Shown: positions 1 to 8,958, counted from the stretch's first letter. The stretch is DNA of 64,000 nt from Actinomadura rifamycini DSM 43936 (GCF_000425065.1 NZ_AULB01000014.1:1-64000), one strand, 5' to 3'. The notes: generated by a model from the letters alone, not told the origin. A program made the numbers and translations.

Positions 1-380
1 TACGAGAACATCGCCTCGCCCGCCGCGACCGGCCCCAGGAACTTCTTCTTCAGCTCCCGCGACCCCGCCAGCAGCACCGGCACCGTCCCCAGCTTGTTCA
101 CCGCCGGGATCAGCGACGACGACCCGCACGCCCGCGCGACCTCCTCGATCACGATCACCGTCGCCAACGCGTCCGCACCCGCACCACCGAACTCCTCCGG
201 CACATGCACCGCGTGCAGATCATTGGCGACCAGCGCCTCCAGCGCCTCCCGCGGGAACCGCGACTCCTCGTCCACCTCCGCCGCGAACGGAGCGATCTTC
301 GCATCGGCCAGCTCGCGCACCGTGCTGCGCAGCAGCTCGTGCTCCTCCGACGGAGCGTACGTGGGAAAATCAGGGTTCAT
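1..380 (-). CDS. Acyl-CoA dehydrogenase, N-terminal part (cut by window edge)
   Basis: The reverse strand from the ATG at 380 encodes about 126 residues of an acyl-CoA dehydrogenase N-terminal domain, then runs off the window. It starts MNPDFPTYAPSEEHELLRST and contains the helical pattern ending in VPEEFGGAGAD, a strongly conserved motif of the family; the flavin-binding middle domain lies outside. These enzymes oxidise acyl-CoA thioesters to 2-enoyl-CoA, passing electrons to ETF. A TAACAT -10 box seven bases upstream of the ATG suggests a leaderless message. The divergent neighbour is the UDP-sugar dehydrogenase. The substrate cannot be told from this fragment. Confidence 0.9.
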   Translation of the reverse strand, partial: MNPDFPTYAPSEEHELLRSTVRELADAKIAPFAAEVDEESRFPREALEALVANDLHAVHVPEEFGGAGADALATVIVIEEVARACGSSSLIPAVNKLGTVPVLLAGSRELKKKFLGPVAAGEAMFS

Positions 381-387
381 GCCGCCG

Positions 388-393
388 ATGTTA
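388..393 (-). promoter_or_regulatory. -10 box TAACAT of the acyl-CoA dehydrogenase gene
   Basis: TAACAT on the reverse strand lies seven bases before the ATG at 380, the spacing expected for a leaderless transcript starting at or next to the A of the start codon. No convincing -35 box was identified. Confidence 0.5.
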
Positions 394-484
394 CCGGCAA
401 GTACACTTCGCCCGCCCGTGCAGTGACCGACCGCACCCGGGGAAGGGTCCGTAAGGTCCGCAGCAGTCCCGAGAGGAGCCCGCA

Positions 485-1819
485 TTGGCCCACCGGCTGA
501 CCGTCATCGGAACCGGTTACCTCGGCACCACGCACGCCGCCTGCATGGCCGACCTGGGCTTCGAGGTGCTCGGGCTGGACGCCGACGCGGAGAAGATCGC
601 GCGGCTGTCGGCCGGCGACCTGCCGTTCTACGAGCCCGGTCTCGAACCCGTCCTGCGGCGGAACCTGGCGAACCGCCGCCTCCGCTTCACCACGTCCTTC
701 CAGGAGCTCGCCGACTTCGGTGACGTCCACTTCCTCTGCGTCGGCACCCCGCAGAAGGCCGACGCGTACGCCGCCGACCTCGCCTTCATGGACGCCGCCG
801 TCGCGGCGCTCGCGCCGCTGCTGCGCCGCCCGTGCCTCGTCGTCGGGAAGTCCACCGTGCCGGTCGGCACCGCCGAACGCCTCGCCGGCGTCCTCGCCGG
901 GCTCGCGCCCGTCGGCGGCGACGCCGTCCTCGCCTGGAACCCCGAGTTCCTGCGGGAGGGCTTCGCCGTCCGGGACACCCTGCACCCGGACCGGATCGTC
1001 GCCGGGCTGCCCGCCGAGCAGGGCGCCGCCGAGCACGCCGAGAAGGTGCTGCGCGAGGTCTACGCGGCGGCGCTCGCCGACGGCACCCCGTTCGTCACCG
1101 CCGACCTGCGCACCGCCGAGCTCGTCAAGACGGCGGCGAACGCGTTCCTCGCCACCAAGATCTCCTTCATCAACGCGATGGCCGAGGTGTGCGAGGCGGC
1201 CGGCGCCGACGTCACCCGGCTCGCCGAGGCGCTCGCCCACGACGACCGCATCGGCGGCCGGTTCCTCGGGCCCGGCCTCGGGTTCGGCGGGGGCTGCCTC
1301 CCCAAGGACATCCGCGCCTTCATGGCCCGCGCCGACGAGCTGGGCGCGTCGCGCGCGCTCACGTTCCTGCGCGAGGTCGACGAGATCAACGTGCGGCGCC
1401 GCGTCCGGACGGTCGACGTCGCGCGGGCCGCCCTCGGCGGCTCGTTCGCCGGGCGCGCCGTCGCCGTGCTCGGCGCCGCGTTCAAGCCCGACTCCGACGA
1501 CGTCCGCGACTCCCCCGCCCTGGACGTCGCCGCGTCGATCCAGGCGCAGGGCGGCACGGTCACCGTCTTCGACCCGAAGGCCATGGCGAACGCCCGCCGG
1601 GTGCAGCCGTCCCTCGGCTTCGCCGCCTCGGCCGCCGACGCGGCCGCGGCCGGCGCCCGCGCCCTGTTGCTCACCGAGTGGCGCGAGTTCCGCGCGCTGG
1701 CGCCGTCCGACCTGGCGCCCGTCGTCGCCGGGCGGGTCGTCCTCGACGCCCGCAACGTGCTCGACGCGGACGCCTGGCGCGCCGCGGGCTGGACGTACCT
1801 GGCGCTGGGCCGCCCCTGA
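485..1819 (+). CDS. ugd: UDP-glucose/UDP-sugar 6-dehydrogenase
   Basis: This 444-residue protein is an NAD-dependent nucleotide-sugar 6-dehydrogenase, most likely making UDP-glucuronate from UDP-glucose for cell-envelope polysaccharide. The Rossmann motif GTGYLG is at residues 9-14, the central-domain stretch AELVKTAANAFLATK is at 211-225, and the catalytic cysteine motif GFGGGCLPKD is at 266-275 (Cys271). Length matches the family. The TTG start at 485 is chosen because GAGAGGAG lies just upstream and the Rossmann strand follows at once. A TAAGGT sequence near 452 could be a -10. UDP-ManNAc or GDP-mannose dehydrogenase specificity cannot be excluded from sequence alone. Confidence 0.9.
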   Translation: MAHRLTVIGTGYLGTTHAACMADLGFEVLGLDADAEKIARLSAGDLPFYEPGLEPVLRRNLANRRLRFTTSFQELADFGDVHFLCVGTPQKADAYAADLAFMDAAVAALAPLLRRPCLVVGKSTVPVGTAERLAGVLAGLAPVGGDAVLAWNPEFLREGFAVRDTLHPDRIVAGLPAEQGAAEHAEKVLREVYAAALADGTPFVTADLRTAELVKTAANAFLATKISFINAMAEVCEAAGADVTRLAEALAHDDRIGGRFLGPGLGFGGGCLPKDIRAFMARADELGASRALTFLREVDEINVRRRVRTVDVARAALGGSFAGRAVAVLGAAFKPDSDDVRDSPALDVAASIQAQGGTVTVFDPKAMANARRVQPSLGFAASAADAAAAGARALLLTEWREFRALAPSDLAPVVAGRVVLDARNVLDADAWRAAGWTYLALGRP

Positions 1820-1890
1820 CGGCGCCGCTCGCGGCGGCGCGCGGTCGCCCGGTCGCGGAACGTGCCCGGATCGCGCGTGACGAAGGACAC

Positions 1891-1923
1891 TGTCCGATCG
1901 GTCAGACTCTGACCGATCGGACA
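1891..1923. promoter_or_regulatory. Perfect 33-base operator palindrome for the TetR regulator
   Basis: Two 16-base arms, TGTCCGATCGGTCAGA and its exact reverse complement, flank a single C. The palindrome ends 14 bases before the TetR ATG and sits just upstream of a TATCGT -10 box, where a bound repressor would block polymerase. Autoregulated TetR proteins typically bind such sites in front of their own gene. Confidence 0.85.
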
Positions 1924-1925
1924 GT

Positions 1926-1931
1926 TATCGT
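1926..1931 (+). promoter_or_regulatory. -10 box TATCGT of the tetR-mmpL operon
   Basis: TATCGT is followed by six bases and then the ATG at 1938, giving leaderless geometry. The upstream palindrome covers the -35 region. Confidence 0.55.
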
Positions 1932-1937
1932 TGTCCC

Positions 1938-2486
1938 ATGACCCGTCCGTCCAGCGGCCTGCACGACCGGATCCTCGCCTCGGCGCTGCATTTGTTCGTC
2001 GAACGCGGGTACCGGGGAACCTCGCTGCAGGACATCGCGACCGGCGTCGGATGCTCCAAGGCGTCGCTGCTGTACCACTTCAGCAACAAGGAGGCGATCC
2101 TCACCGAGCTGATGGTCCCCGTCATGCGGGAGGCCGAGCGACTCGACGCCCGCCTGGACGGCCTGGACGGCGCGGACGCCGCCGTGGCCGCGGTCACCGA
2201 GTTCGCCGAGCTCGCCATCCGGTACCGGCGCGAGGTCAAGCTGCTGTTCGACAACCTCGCCGAGGCCACCATGCTCGACACCGGCCCCCCGAAGCTCGAA
2301 GGGTTCGGGGAACGGCTGGTGGACGCGTTCGCGGGCGGCTCGCTCGCGTTCGAGGACCAGGTGGCGGCGCGGATGGCGCTCGGCGGCATGTTCCTGACCA
2401 CCGCGGATCTGTCCCTGGACGACGAAGCCCTGCGGGACGCGCTGGTCGCCGCGGCCCTGCGCACGCTCGGACGCACCCCCGACTGA
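1938..2486 (+). CDS. TetR/AcrR-family transcriptional regulator
   Basis: This 182-residue protein has a typical TetR N-terminal helix-turn-helix, including GTSLQDIATGVGCSKASLLY and the following HFSNKEAIL, with a variable C-terminal ligand-binding domain. It lies 125 bases upstream of an MMPL exporter in the same direction and just behind a perfect 33-base palindrome. It most likely represses itself and the exporter until a ligand binds. The start is fixed by the -10/ATG geometry and the position of the HTH. The ligand is unknown; MMPL partners suggest a lipid-like or hydrophobic compound. Confidence 0.92.
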   Translation: MTRPSSGLHDRILASALHLFVERGYRGTSLQDIATGVGCSKASLLYHFSNKEAILTELMVPVMREAERLDARLDGLDGADAAVAAVTEFAELAIRYRREVKLLFDNLAEATMLDTGPPKLEGFGERLVDAFAGGSLAFEDQVAARMALGGMFLTTADLSLDDEALRDALVAAALRTLGRTPD

Positions 2487-2611
2487 CCCCGACCGACCCC
2501 CCGGCCGGCGCCGTCCGGCCGGCCGACCTCGACCGAACCCCCACCGGCGAGACGCCGCACCCGCGGCGGTTTCGTGCTGCCCTCCTCTCCGACTGAAAGG
2601 TCTGTTCCCTC

Positions 2612-4768
2612 ATGGCGACCTTGCTCTACCGGCTTGGCCGCTGGTGCTTCGGGCGCCGCGGCACGGTCGTGGCGATATGGCTCATCCTGCTGGGCGTGAT
2701 GGGCGGAGCCGCGGCCGCGTTCATGGGTCCGACCACCGACGAGTTCCGCATGCCGGGCACCGAGTCCCAGCAGGCGATGGACTCCCTGCAGAAGGACTTC
2801 CCGCAGGCGGCGGGCGCGTCCGGCACGATCGCCATCGCCGCGCCCGAAGGCGCGAAGCTCAACCCCGGCGAGGTCGCGCCCGTCGTCCGGGAGGCGGCCG
2901 CCGTGCCCGGCGTCGTCGCCGCCCTCGACCCGTTCCAGAGCGGCTCGGTGTCGCCCGACGGCCGGTACGCGCTCGTCCAGGTCCAGTTCGAGGAGGAGGC
3001 GCAGAAGCTCACCGACGCGCAGCGCGAGGCGTACTCCGAGATCGGCCGGGACATCGACGGGCTGGAGGTCGCGGCGGGCGGCGAGCCCGCCGTCGCGGTG
3101 CCCGCGATGGGCAGCGCCGAGATCATCGGCGTGATCGTCGCCGCGGTGGTGCTGCTGGTCACCTTCGGCTCCCTGGTGGCCGCCGGGATGACGCTCGTCA
3201 ACGCCCTGATCGGGGTCGGCGTCGGGATGGCCGGGCTGTACGCGCTGACCGGCGCCGTCGAACTCAGCTCCACCACGCCCGTCCTGGCGCTGATGCTGGG
3301 ACTCGCCGTCGGCATCGACTACTCGCTGTTCATCACGTCCCGCTACCGGCAGAACCTCCTCGACGGGCTGGAGGCCCGGGAGGCCGCCGGGCGCGCGATC
3401 GGCACGGCCGGGTCGGCGGTGGTGTTCGCCGGCGTCACCGTGGTGATCGCGCTGGCCGGGCTGTCGGTCGTCGGCATCCCGTTCCTCGCCGCGATGGGCC
3501 TCGCCGCCGCCGCGACCGTCGCCGTCGCCGTCCTGGTCGCGCTCACGCTGCTGCCCGCCGTCCTGGCGTTCGCCGGGCCCCGGGTGCTGCCGCGCGGACG
3601 GCGCGACGGCGCGCCCGCGCCGAAGAAGCGGGAGAACTTCGGCTACCGGTGGGGCCGCGGCGTGCTGAAGCTGCGCGTGCCCGTGCTGCTCGTCGGGATC
3701 CTCGGGCTGGGCGCGCTCGCGCTGCCCGTCACCGACATGCGGCTCGCGCTGCCGGACGCGGGCACCGCGGCGGAGGACTCGTCGCAGCGGCAGGCGTACG
3801 ACCTGATCAGCGAGGGCTTCGGCCCCGGCTTCAACGGGCGCCTCATGACGGTCGTGTCCGGCGAGACCCCCGCGGCCACGCAGGCCGCCGCGCAGCAGAC
3901 CGCGCAGACCATCGGCGGCATGGACGGCGTCGCCGCGGTGGCGCCCCCGCAGCTCAACGAGGCGGGGACGACCGCGCTGGTCGCCGTCGTCCCGGAGAGC
4001 GGGCCCACCGACGCCGCGACCGAGGACCTCGTCCACGACATCCGCGACCGGGTCGACGCCGTCGCGGGCGCCGACGTCGCGCTGACCGGCATGACGGCGA
4101 TGGGGATCGACGTCTCCGAGAAGCTGGCCGAGGCCCTGCCGGTCTACCTGATCCTGGTGGTGGGCCTCTCGGTGCTGCTGCTGATGGTCGTGTTCCGGTC
4201 GCTGCTCGTCCCGCTGAAGGCGGCGCTGGGCTTCCTGCTGACGGTCGCCGCGACGTTCGGCATCACCACGGCCGTGTTCCAGCAGGGCCACCTGGCCGGG
4301 CTCGTCGGCGTCGACACTCCGGGGCCGCTGATCAGCTTCCTGCCGATCATCCTCGTCGGCATCCTGTTCGGCCTCGCGATGGACTACGAGGTGTTCCTGG
4401 TGTCGAAGATGCGGGAGGACTACGTCCACGGCGACACGCCCCGGCAGGCCACCGTCAACGGGCTCGGGCAGAACGCGCGGGTCGTCACCGCCGCGGCGAT
4501 CATCATGATCGCGGTGTTCGGCGGGTTCGTCCTCGCGCACGACCCGATCATCAAGTCGATCGGGTTCGCGCTCGCCGTCGGCGTCTTCATCGACGCGTTC
4601 GTCGTGCGGATGACGCTCGTCCCGGCGGCCATGTCGCTGCTCGGCCGCGGCGCCTGGTGGCTGCCGCGCTGGCTCGACCGGGCCGTGCCGAACCTGGACA
4701 TCGAGGGCGAGAAGCTCCGCGGCGAGCTCGCGGCGCCCGAGCCGGAACCCGCGTACAGCACCCGCTGA
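2612..4768 (+). CDS. MMPL-family (RND superfamily) membrane transporter
   Basis: This 718-residue integral membrane protein has the two-fold RND layout. TM1 is at about 18-38, followed by an extracytoplasmic loop and a TM2-TM6 block holding the proton-relay motif GLAVGIDYSLF (Asp236-Tyr237). After a cytoplasmic linker rich in basic residues near 330-345, the second half repeats this with GLAMDYEVFLVSK (Asp591-Tyr592). MMPL proteins use the proton gradient to export lipids, glycolipids or toxic hydrophobic molecules. GAAAGG precedes the ATG. It follows a TetR gene and is followed by a strong hairpin, so it is probably the last gene of a two-gene operon. The substrate is unknown. Confidence 0.93.
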   Translation: MATLLYRLGRWCFGRRGTVVAIWLILLGVMGGAAAAFMGPTTDEFRMPGTESQQAMDSLQKDFPQAAGASGTIAIAAPEGAKLNPGEVAPVVREAAAVPGVVAALDPFQSGSVSPDGRYALVQVQFEEEAQKLTDAQREAYSEIGRDIDGLEVAAGGEPAVAVPAMGSAEIIGVIVAAVVLLVTFGSLVAAGMTLVNALIGVGVGMAGLYALTGAVELSSTTPVLALMLGLAVGIDYSLFITSRYRQNLLDGLEAREAAGRAIGTAGSAVVFAGVTVVIALAGLSVVGIPFLAAMGLAAAATVAVAVLVALTLLPAVLAFAGPRVLPRGRRDGAPAPKKRENFGYRWGRGVLKLRVPVLLVGILGLGALALPVTDMRLALPDAGTAAEDSSQRQAYDLISEGFGPGFNGRLMTVVSGETPAATQAAAQQTAQTIGGMDGVAAVAPPQLNEAGTTALVAVVPESGPTDAATEDLVHDIRDRVDAVAGADVALTGMTAMGIDVSEKLAEALPVYLILVVGLSVLLLMVVFRSLLVPLKAALGFLLTVAATFGITTAVFQQGHLAGLVGVDTPGPLISFLPIILVGILFGLAMDYEVFLVSKMREDYVHGDTPRQATVNGLGQNARVVTAAAIIMIAVFGGFVLAHDPIIKSIGFALAVGVFIDAFVVRMTLVPAAMSLLGRGAWWLPRWLDRAVPNLDIEGEKLRGELAAPEPEPAYSTR

Positions 4769-4810
4769 CGCACGTTGGCGGAAATAACGTTCGCGGAAAG
4801 AAACCGCCAA

Positions 4811-4840
4811 GGGCGGGAGGGTCCGGTGACCTTCCCGCCC
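4811..4840 (+). terminator. Hairpin after the MMPL gene
   Basis: A 13-base-pair stem with one G-U pair (arms starting GGGCGGGAGGGTC and ending GACCTTCCCGCCC) closes a CGGT loop 42 bases after the MMPL stop. No U tract follows, as is common in very GC-rich actinobacteria. Confidence 0.7.
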
Positions 4841-4945
4841 CTGTGGCAATGATCACCCCCGCGGGGGAACCCGACCGGGCGTCTCGTCGTTGGAGTCGGT
4901 GAGTCATATGTACGAACATCACATCGCTGAGCGGGCCGGCCGCTG

Positions 4946-6316
4946 TTGACCGCACTGCTGTCGCTGGTCCTCGGGATCCTGGTGATCCTGCTGATCACCG
5001 CCCTCACCGGATACTTCGTCGCGCAGGAATTCGCCTTCATGGCGGTCGACCGGTCCCGGCTCCAGGCCCGCGCGGGCTCCGGAGACGGCGCCGCGGGCCG
5101 CGCCCTCGCCGTCACCCGCCGCACCTCGTTCATGCTGTCGGGCGCCCAGCTGGGCATCACCGTCACCGGGCTGCTCGTCGGCTACGTCGCCGAACCGCTG
5201 GTCGGCGAGGCCCTCGGCGACCTCCTCGGCGGCGCCGGGGTCTCCACGGCCGCGGGCGTCGCCGCGGGGACCGTCCTGGCGCTCCTCCTGTCCACCGTCG
5301 TGCAGATGGTGTTCGGGGAGCTGTTCCCGAAGAACCTCGCCATCGCCCGGCCCGAGCCCGTCGCCCGGTGGCTGTCCCGGTCGACCCTCGTCTACCTCAA
5401 GGTCTTCGGGTGGCTCATCCGGGTGTTCGACGCGTCGTCGAACCTGCTGCTGAAGGCACTGCGCATCGAACCCGTCCACGACGTGGAGCACTCCGCCACC
5501 GAGCGGGACCTCGCGCACATCGTGGCCGACTCGCGGCGCAGCGGCGACCTCCCGCCCGACCTGTCGATGCTGCTCGACCGGATCCTCGACTTCCCCCGCC
5601 GGGACGTCGAGCACGCCATGATCCCCCGCGCGCACGTCGACACCGTCGACGACACCGCGACGATCGGCGAGGTCCGCACCGCGATGAGCACCGGCCACTC
5701 CCGCTACCCCGTGCTGGACGCCGAGGAGCGCGTGGTCGGCGTCGCGCACCTCGACGACGTCCTGGCCGCCGCCGGACGCGCCACCGACCCGGTGTCGACG
5801 ATCATGCGGCCGGCCACGGTCGTCCCGACCCTCATGGCGCTGCCCACCGCCCTCGACCACCTCGCCGGGAACCGCGCCGAACTCGCCTGCGTCATCGACG
5901 AGTTCGGCGGCTTCGACGGCATCCTCACCCTCGAGGACCTCGCCGAGGAACTCGTCGGCGAGATCACCGACGAGCACGACACCGCCGACGACGAACCCGC
6001 GATCGTGCGGGACGGCGACGCCTGGATCATCCCCGGCGGCGTCCACATCGACGAGGTCGAGCGCGCCATCGACCACCGGCTGCCCGAGGGCGGCTACGAG
6101 ACCCTCGCCGGGCTCGTCATCGCCGCCCACGGCGCCCTCCCGGACCCCGGCGCCCAACTCGACGTCGAGCTGCCCGCCGACCCCGCGGACCTCGCCTACG
6201 ACGAGGAGCCGCCGGCCCGGTTCGTCCACGTGGAGGTCCTCGACGTCGACAACCGCGTGCCGTCGTCCGTCCGGCTGACGATCACGGCCGCGGCCGCGGC
6301 GGAGGAGGACCGATGA
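4946..6316 (+). CDS. CNNM/HlyC-CorC-type membrane protein (DUF21, CBS pair, CorC domain)
   Basis: This 456-residue protein starts with a DUF21 membrane domain (about 1-200, three to four hydrophobic helices, with EFAFMAVDRSRL just after TM1). A CBS pair follows (about 215-345, with the conserved CVIDEFGGFDGILTLEDLAEE) and then a C-terminal CorC/HlyC FAD-like domain (about 350-440). Family members are linked to divalent cation (Mg2+/Co2+) efflux or homeostasis, although many are annotated as hemolysins. The start is TTG at 4946, giving an immediate first helix. Its stop overlaps the ATG of a paralogue by four bases, so the two are translationally coupled. Confidence 0.88.
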   Translation: MTALLSLVLGILVILLITALTGYFVAQEFAFMAVDRSRLQARAGSGDGAAGRALAVTRRTSFMLSGAQLGITVTGLLVGYVAEPLVGEALGDLLGGAGVSTAAGVAAGTVLALLLSTVVQMVFGELFPKNLAIARPEPVARWLSRSTLVYLKVFGWLIRVFDASSNLLLKALRIEPVHDVEHSATERDLAHIVADSRRSGDLPPDLSMLLDRILDFPRRDVEHAMIPRAHVDTVDDTATIGEVRTAMSTGHSRYPVLDAEERVVGVAHLDDVLAAAGRATDPVSTIMRPATVVPTLMALPTALDHLAGNRAELACVIDEFGGFDGILTLEDLAEELVGEITDEHDTADDEPAIVRDGDAWIIPGGVHIDEVERAIDHRLPEGGYETLAGLVIAAHGALPDPGAQLDVELPADPADLAYDEEPPARFVHVEVLDVDNRVPSSVRLTITAAAAAEEDR

Positions 6317-7332
6317 GCGACCCGTGGGCGGTCCTCGCCGCCACCGTCGCGATCATCGCGCTCAGCGCGTTCTTCGTCGCCGTGGAGTTCGCGCTCATCG
6401 CCGCGAAGCGGCACCGGCTGGAGGACGCCGCCCCGACGAGCCGCTCCGCGCGGGCCGCGCTGCGCAGCTCGTCCGAGCTGACGGTCCTGCTCGCGGGCGC
6501 CCAGCTCGGCATCACGGTCTGCACCCTGGCGCTCGGCGCGATCACCAAGCCCGCCGTGCACCACTGGCTCACGCCCGTGTTCACCTCGTGGAGCGCCCCG
6601 CTGTGGCTCGCGGACGCCGCCGGGTTCGTCCTCGCGCTGGTCATCGTGACGTTCCTGCACCTGGTCGTCGGGGAGATGGCGCCGAAGTCGTGGGCGATCG
6701 CGCATCCGGAGCGGTCGGCGACCCTCCTCGCGATCCCGATGCGCGGCTTCATGTGGCTGACCCGCCCGCTGCTGCGCGCCCTGAACGAGTCCGCGAACCG
6801 GTGCCTGCGCAAGGTCGGGGTGCAGGCCGCCGACCAGGTCGAGTCCGGCCAGGACCCGGACGCCCTGCGCCACCTCGTCGAGCACTCCGCGAACGTCGGC
6901 GCCCTCGACGCCCGCTACTCGGTCCAGCTCTCCGACGCCCTCGACCTGCGCAACCTCGAGATCGGCGACCTGGTCCGGCGGGACGCCCCGCTCACCGCGG
7001 TCGCGCCGGACGCGACCGTCGCCGACGTGCAGGACGCCGGGCGCGCGTCCGGCCACCTGCGGATCCTGGTCCCCGGCCCGGCCTGGTCGGTGGTCCACGT
7101 CCGCGACACCCTGACCTCGCCCGACACCGCCCCGGCGGCGCCGCTGACCCGCCCCGCCTACCAGGTGGAGGCCGGCACGCCCGTCTACACGGTGCTCACC
7201 CGGATGCGCGAGACCGGCAACCAGCTCGCGCTCGTCACCGAGCAGGGCTCGGTCGTCGGCGTCGTCACCATCACCGACATCCTCCGCCGCCTCTTCCACC
7301 GCACCGCCGAGGCCCGGCCGGGGCCGGGCTGA
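6313..7332 (+). CDS. CNNM/DUF21 protein, short paralogue without CorC domain
   Basis: This 339-residue protein has a DUF21 membrane domain (about 1-190, with FFVAVEFALIAAKRHRL and the HLVVGEMAPKSWAI motif) and a weakly conserved CBS pair ending in VVGVVTITDILRRLF. Unlike the upstream partner it ends there and lacks the C-terminal CorC/HlyC domain. The ATG overlaps the preceding stop as ATGA, implying coupled translation and possibly a hetero-oligomer. Such paired genes are common in actinobacteria. A GC-rich hairpin follows directly. A role in cation homeostasis is inferred from the family only. Confidence 0.88.
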   Translation: MSDPWAVLAATVAIIALSAFFVAVEFALIAAKRHRLEDAAPTSRSARAALRSSSELTVLLAGAQLGITVCTLALGAITKPAVHHWLTPVFTSWSAPLWLADAAGFVLALVIVTFLHLVVGEMAPKSWAIAHPERSATLLAIPMRGFMWLTRPLLRALNESANRCLRKVGVQAADQVESGQDPDALRHLVEHSANVGALDARYSVQLSDALDLRNLEIGDLVRRDAPLTAVAPDATVADVQDAGRASGHLRILVPGPAWSVVHVRDTLTSPDTAPAAPLTRPAYQVEAGTPVYTVLTRMRETGNQLALVTEQGSVVGVVTITDILRRLFHRTAEARPGPG

Positions 7333-7355
7333 CCGGCCCCCCGGCCGGGGGCCGG
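7333..7355. terminator. Hairpin between convergent genes
   Basis: A nine-base-pair stem (CCGGCCCCC pairing with GGGGGCCGG, five-base loop) starts immediately after the second CNNM stop and precedes the convergent methyltransferase stop at 7379. It could terminate from either side. Confidence 0.6.
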
Positions 7356-7378
7356 CCGGGGGGCGGCACCGGGGGCCG

Positions 7379-8179
7379 TCAGGGTTTGCGGGCGACGCCG
7401 CAGAAGGCGTCCACCTGCGGGGGCGTGCCGAAGGCGTCCGATTCGGGACGCCACCGCGACACCGACACCACGCCCGGTTCGACGAGGTCGAGGCCGTCGA
7501 AGAAGCGGGCGATCCGGTCGGGCGTGCGCAGCTCGTAGTCGTAGCCCGACTCGTCCCGGACGCGTTCGGCCTCGGCCGCCGCGTCCGGGCGGACGGTCTT
7601 GGTGCCGTCCTCGAGGACGAGGTGGCTGCCGGGGGCGAGGGCGTCGAGGAGGGTCCGCAGGATCGCCCGCGCCTCCCCGTCGTCCGGGACCGTGCCGAGG
7701 ACGCCGAGCAGCATCAGCCCGACGGGGCGGTCGAAGTCCAGCGTCTCGGCGGCGGCGCGCAGGACGCCCTCGGGGTCGCGGGCGTCGGCGTCGATGTAGG
7801 CGCACGCGCCCTCGGGGGTGCTCGTCAGCAGCGCGCGGGCGTGCGTGAGGACGAGCGGGTCGTTGTCGACGTACACGATGCGGGAGTCGGGCGCGACGCG
7901 CTGCGCGACCTCGTGGGTGTTGTCGTGGGTCGGCAGGCCGGTGCCGATGTCGAGGAACTGGCGGACGCCCGCCTCCTCGGCCAGGTACCGGACGGCCCGG
8001 CCGAGGAACGCGCGGGCGTGCCGGGGCACCTCGTCGAACCCCGGGTAGGCCCGCAGGATCTCCTCGGCGAACGCGCGGTCGACGGGATAGTTGTCCTTGC
8101 CTCCGACGAAGTAGTTCCAGACCCGGGCCTGGTGCGCCGCGCTCGTGTCGATCGCGGGCGGAGCCGGCGGCTCCTCCAT
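7379..8179 (-). CDS. SAM-dependent methyltransferase of the DUF574 (Methyltransf_19) family
   Basis: This protein of about 266 residues has the hallmarks of the actinobacterial DUF574 methyltransferases: an N-terminal ARVWNYFVGGKDNYPVDR segment, the SAM-binding loop FLDIGTGLPTHDNTHEVAQ, and VYVDNDPLVLTHARALL carrying the acidic residue that contacts the ribose of SAM. The family is much expanded in Streptomyces-like genomes and substrates are mostly unknown. I prefer the ATG at 8179 because GGGGAGC lies just upstream; an ATG at 8218 would add 13 residues. It lies 25 bases downstream of a small membrane-protein gene, probably in one operon. Confidence 0.85.
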   Translation of the reverse strand: MEEPPAPPAIDTSAAHQARVWNYFVGGKDNYPVDRAFAEEILRAYPGFDEVPRHARAFLGRAVRYLAEEAGVRQFLDIGTGLPTHDNTHEVAQRVAPDSRIVYVDNDPLVLTHARALLTSTPEGACAYIDADARDPEGVLRAAAETLDFDRPVGLMLLGVLGTVPDDGEARAILRTLLDALAPGSHLVLEDGTKTVRPDAAAEAERVRDESGYDYELRTPDRIARFFDGLDLVEPGVVSVSRWRPESDAFGTPPQVDAFCGVARKP

Positions 8180-8204
8180 GGGCTGCTCCCCTGGACGAAG
8201 ATCA

Positions 8205-8813
8205 TCAATGGCGCCCATTGTGCCCGTCCCGCCGCCCCGCTGATCGGGATTCGGCCGGACGCGGCCGGACCGGGACGGGCGCGGCGGGCAGCAGGGCCGC
8301 GCCGAGCAGCGCGGCGGTCACCGGGATCAGGTCCTTGGCGGCCGCGGCGACCACGATGGCGGCCACCGCGAGCACGGGACTCCACCACGGCACGCCCCGG
8401 ACGGACGCGAGCACGGCGAGCTGCGCGACCAGACCGACGAAGAACAACTGCGGCACGACGGTGTACACGAGCGGTTCCACGCCGGGGGTCTCGGAGACCT
8501 GCCGGAAGTGCGTCTCCATCTCCGGGCGGCTCGTGGAAGCGAACCCGACGGCGATGTCGACGGCGAACTGGACCGCGAGGGCCGCCGCGCCCGCCAGCGC
8601 GAGCACGGCGGGGACCAAGGCGAGGACGGGACGGCCGGCGGCGCGGCGCCGCAGGCCGAGGACGACCGGGACGAAGCAGGCGAGGCCCGCGAGGAACGCG
8701 ACGTGGCCGAGGGTCCACGCGGCGCCGGGACCGTAGCGGTCGTCCAGCCCGTCGTAGAGGCGGATCACTCCGTAGGCCAGCATGAGCGCCGGGCCGAGCA
8801 GAAGGGTCTTCAT
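8205..8813 (-). CDS. Small integral membrane protein, unknown function
   Basis: This 202-residue protein has about five or six hydrophobic helices (for example around 2-15, 36-52, 62-85, 110-135 and 145-170) and a basic Arg/Pro-rich tail. A short extracytoplasmic segment lies between the third and fourth helices. I do not recognise a named family. It is transcribed ahead of the DUF574-type methyltransferase with a 25-base gap and is divergent from a NarL-type kinase gene. Codon usage matches its neighbours and it is probably a real gene. Confidence 0.75.
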   Translation of the reverse strand: MKTLLLGPALMLAYGVIRLYDGLDDRYGPGAAWTLGHVAFLAGLACFVPVVLGLRRRAAGRPVLALVPAVLALAGAAALAVQFAVDIAVGFASTSRPEMETHFRQVSETPGVEPLVYTVVPQLFFVGLVAQLAVLASVRGVPWWSPVLAVAAIVVAAAAKDLIPVTAALLGAALLPAAPVPVRPRPAESRSAGRRDGHNGRH

Positions 8814-8945
8814 GCCGGACGAGCCTGCCGCCCGGCGGCCCGGAGCGGATCGCCGCCCGGAGCGAACCCGGGCCTCGCCGGTGCGGGCGAGGACGGCGGC
8901 CGGAGATCCCTCTCACCGGCGAGGTGCCGGGGCGGGCGCGCGGGA

Positions 8946-8951
8946 TAGCTT
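8946..8951 (+). promoter_or_regulatory. -10 box TAGCTT of the kinase-regulator operon
   Basis: TAGCTT is followed by seven bases and then the ATG at 8959, giving leaderless geometry. Confidence 0.55.
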
Positions 8952-8958
8952 GAGCGTC

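Noticed and set aside
1925..4849. Reverse-strand open frame of about 970 codons opposite tetR and mmpL
   Set aside because: It is an antisense shadow of two clear genes and shows no recognisable domain.
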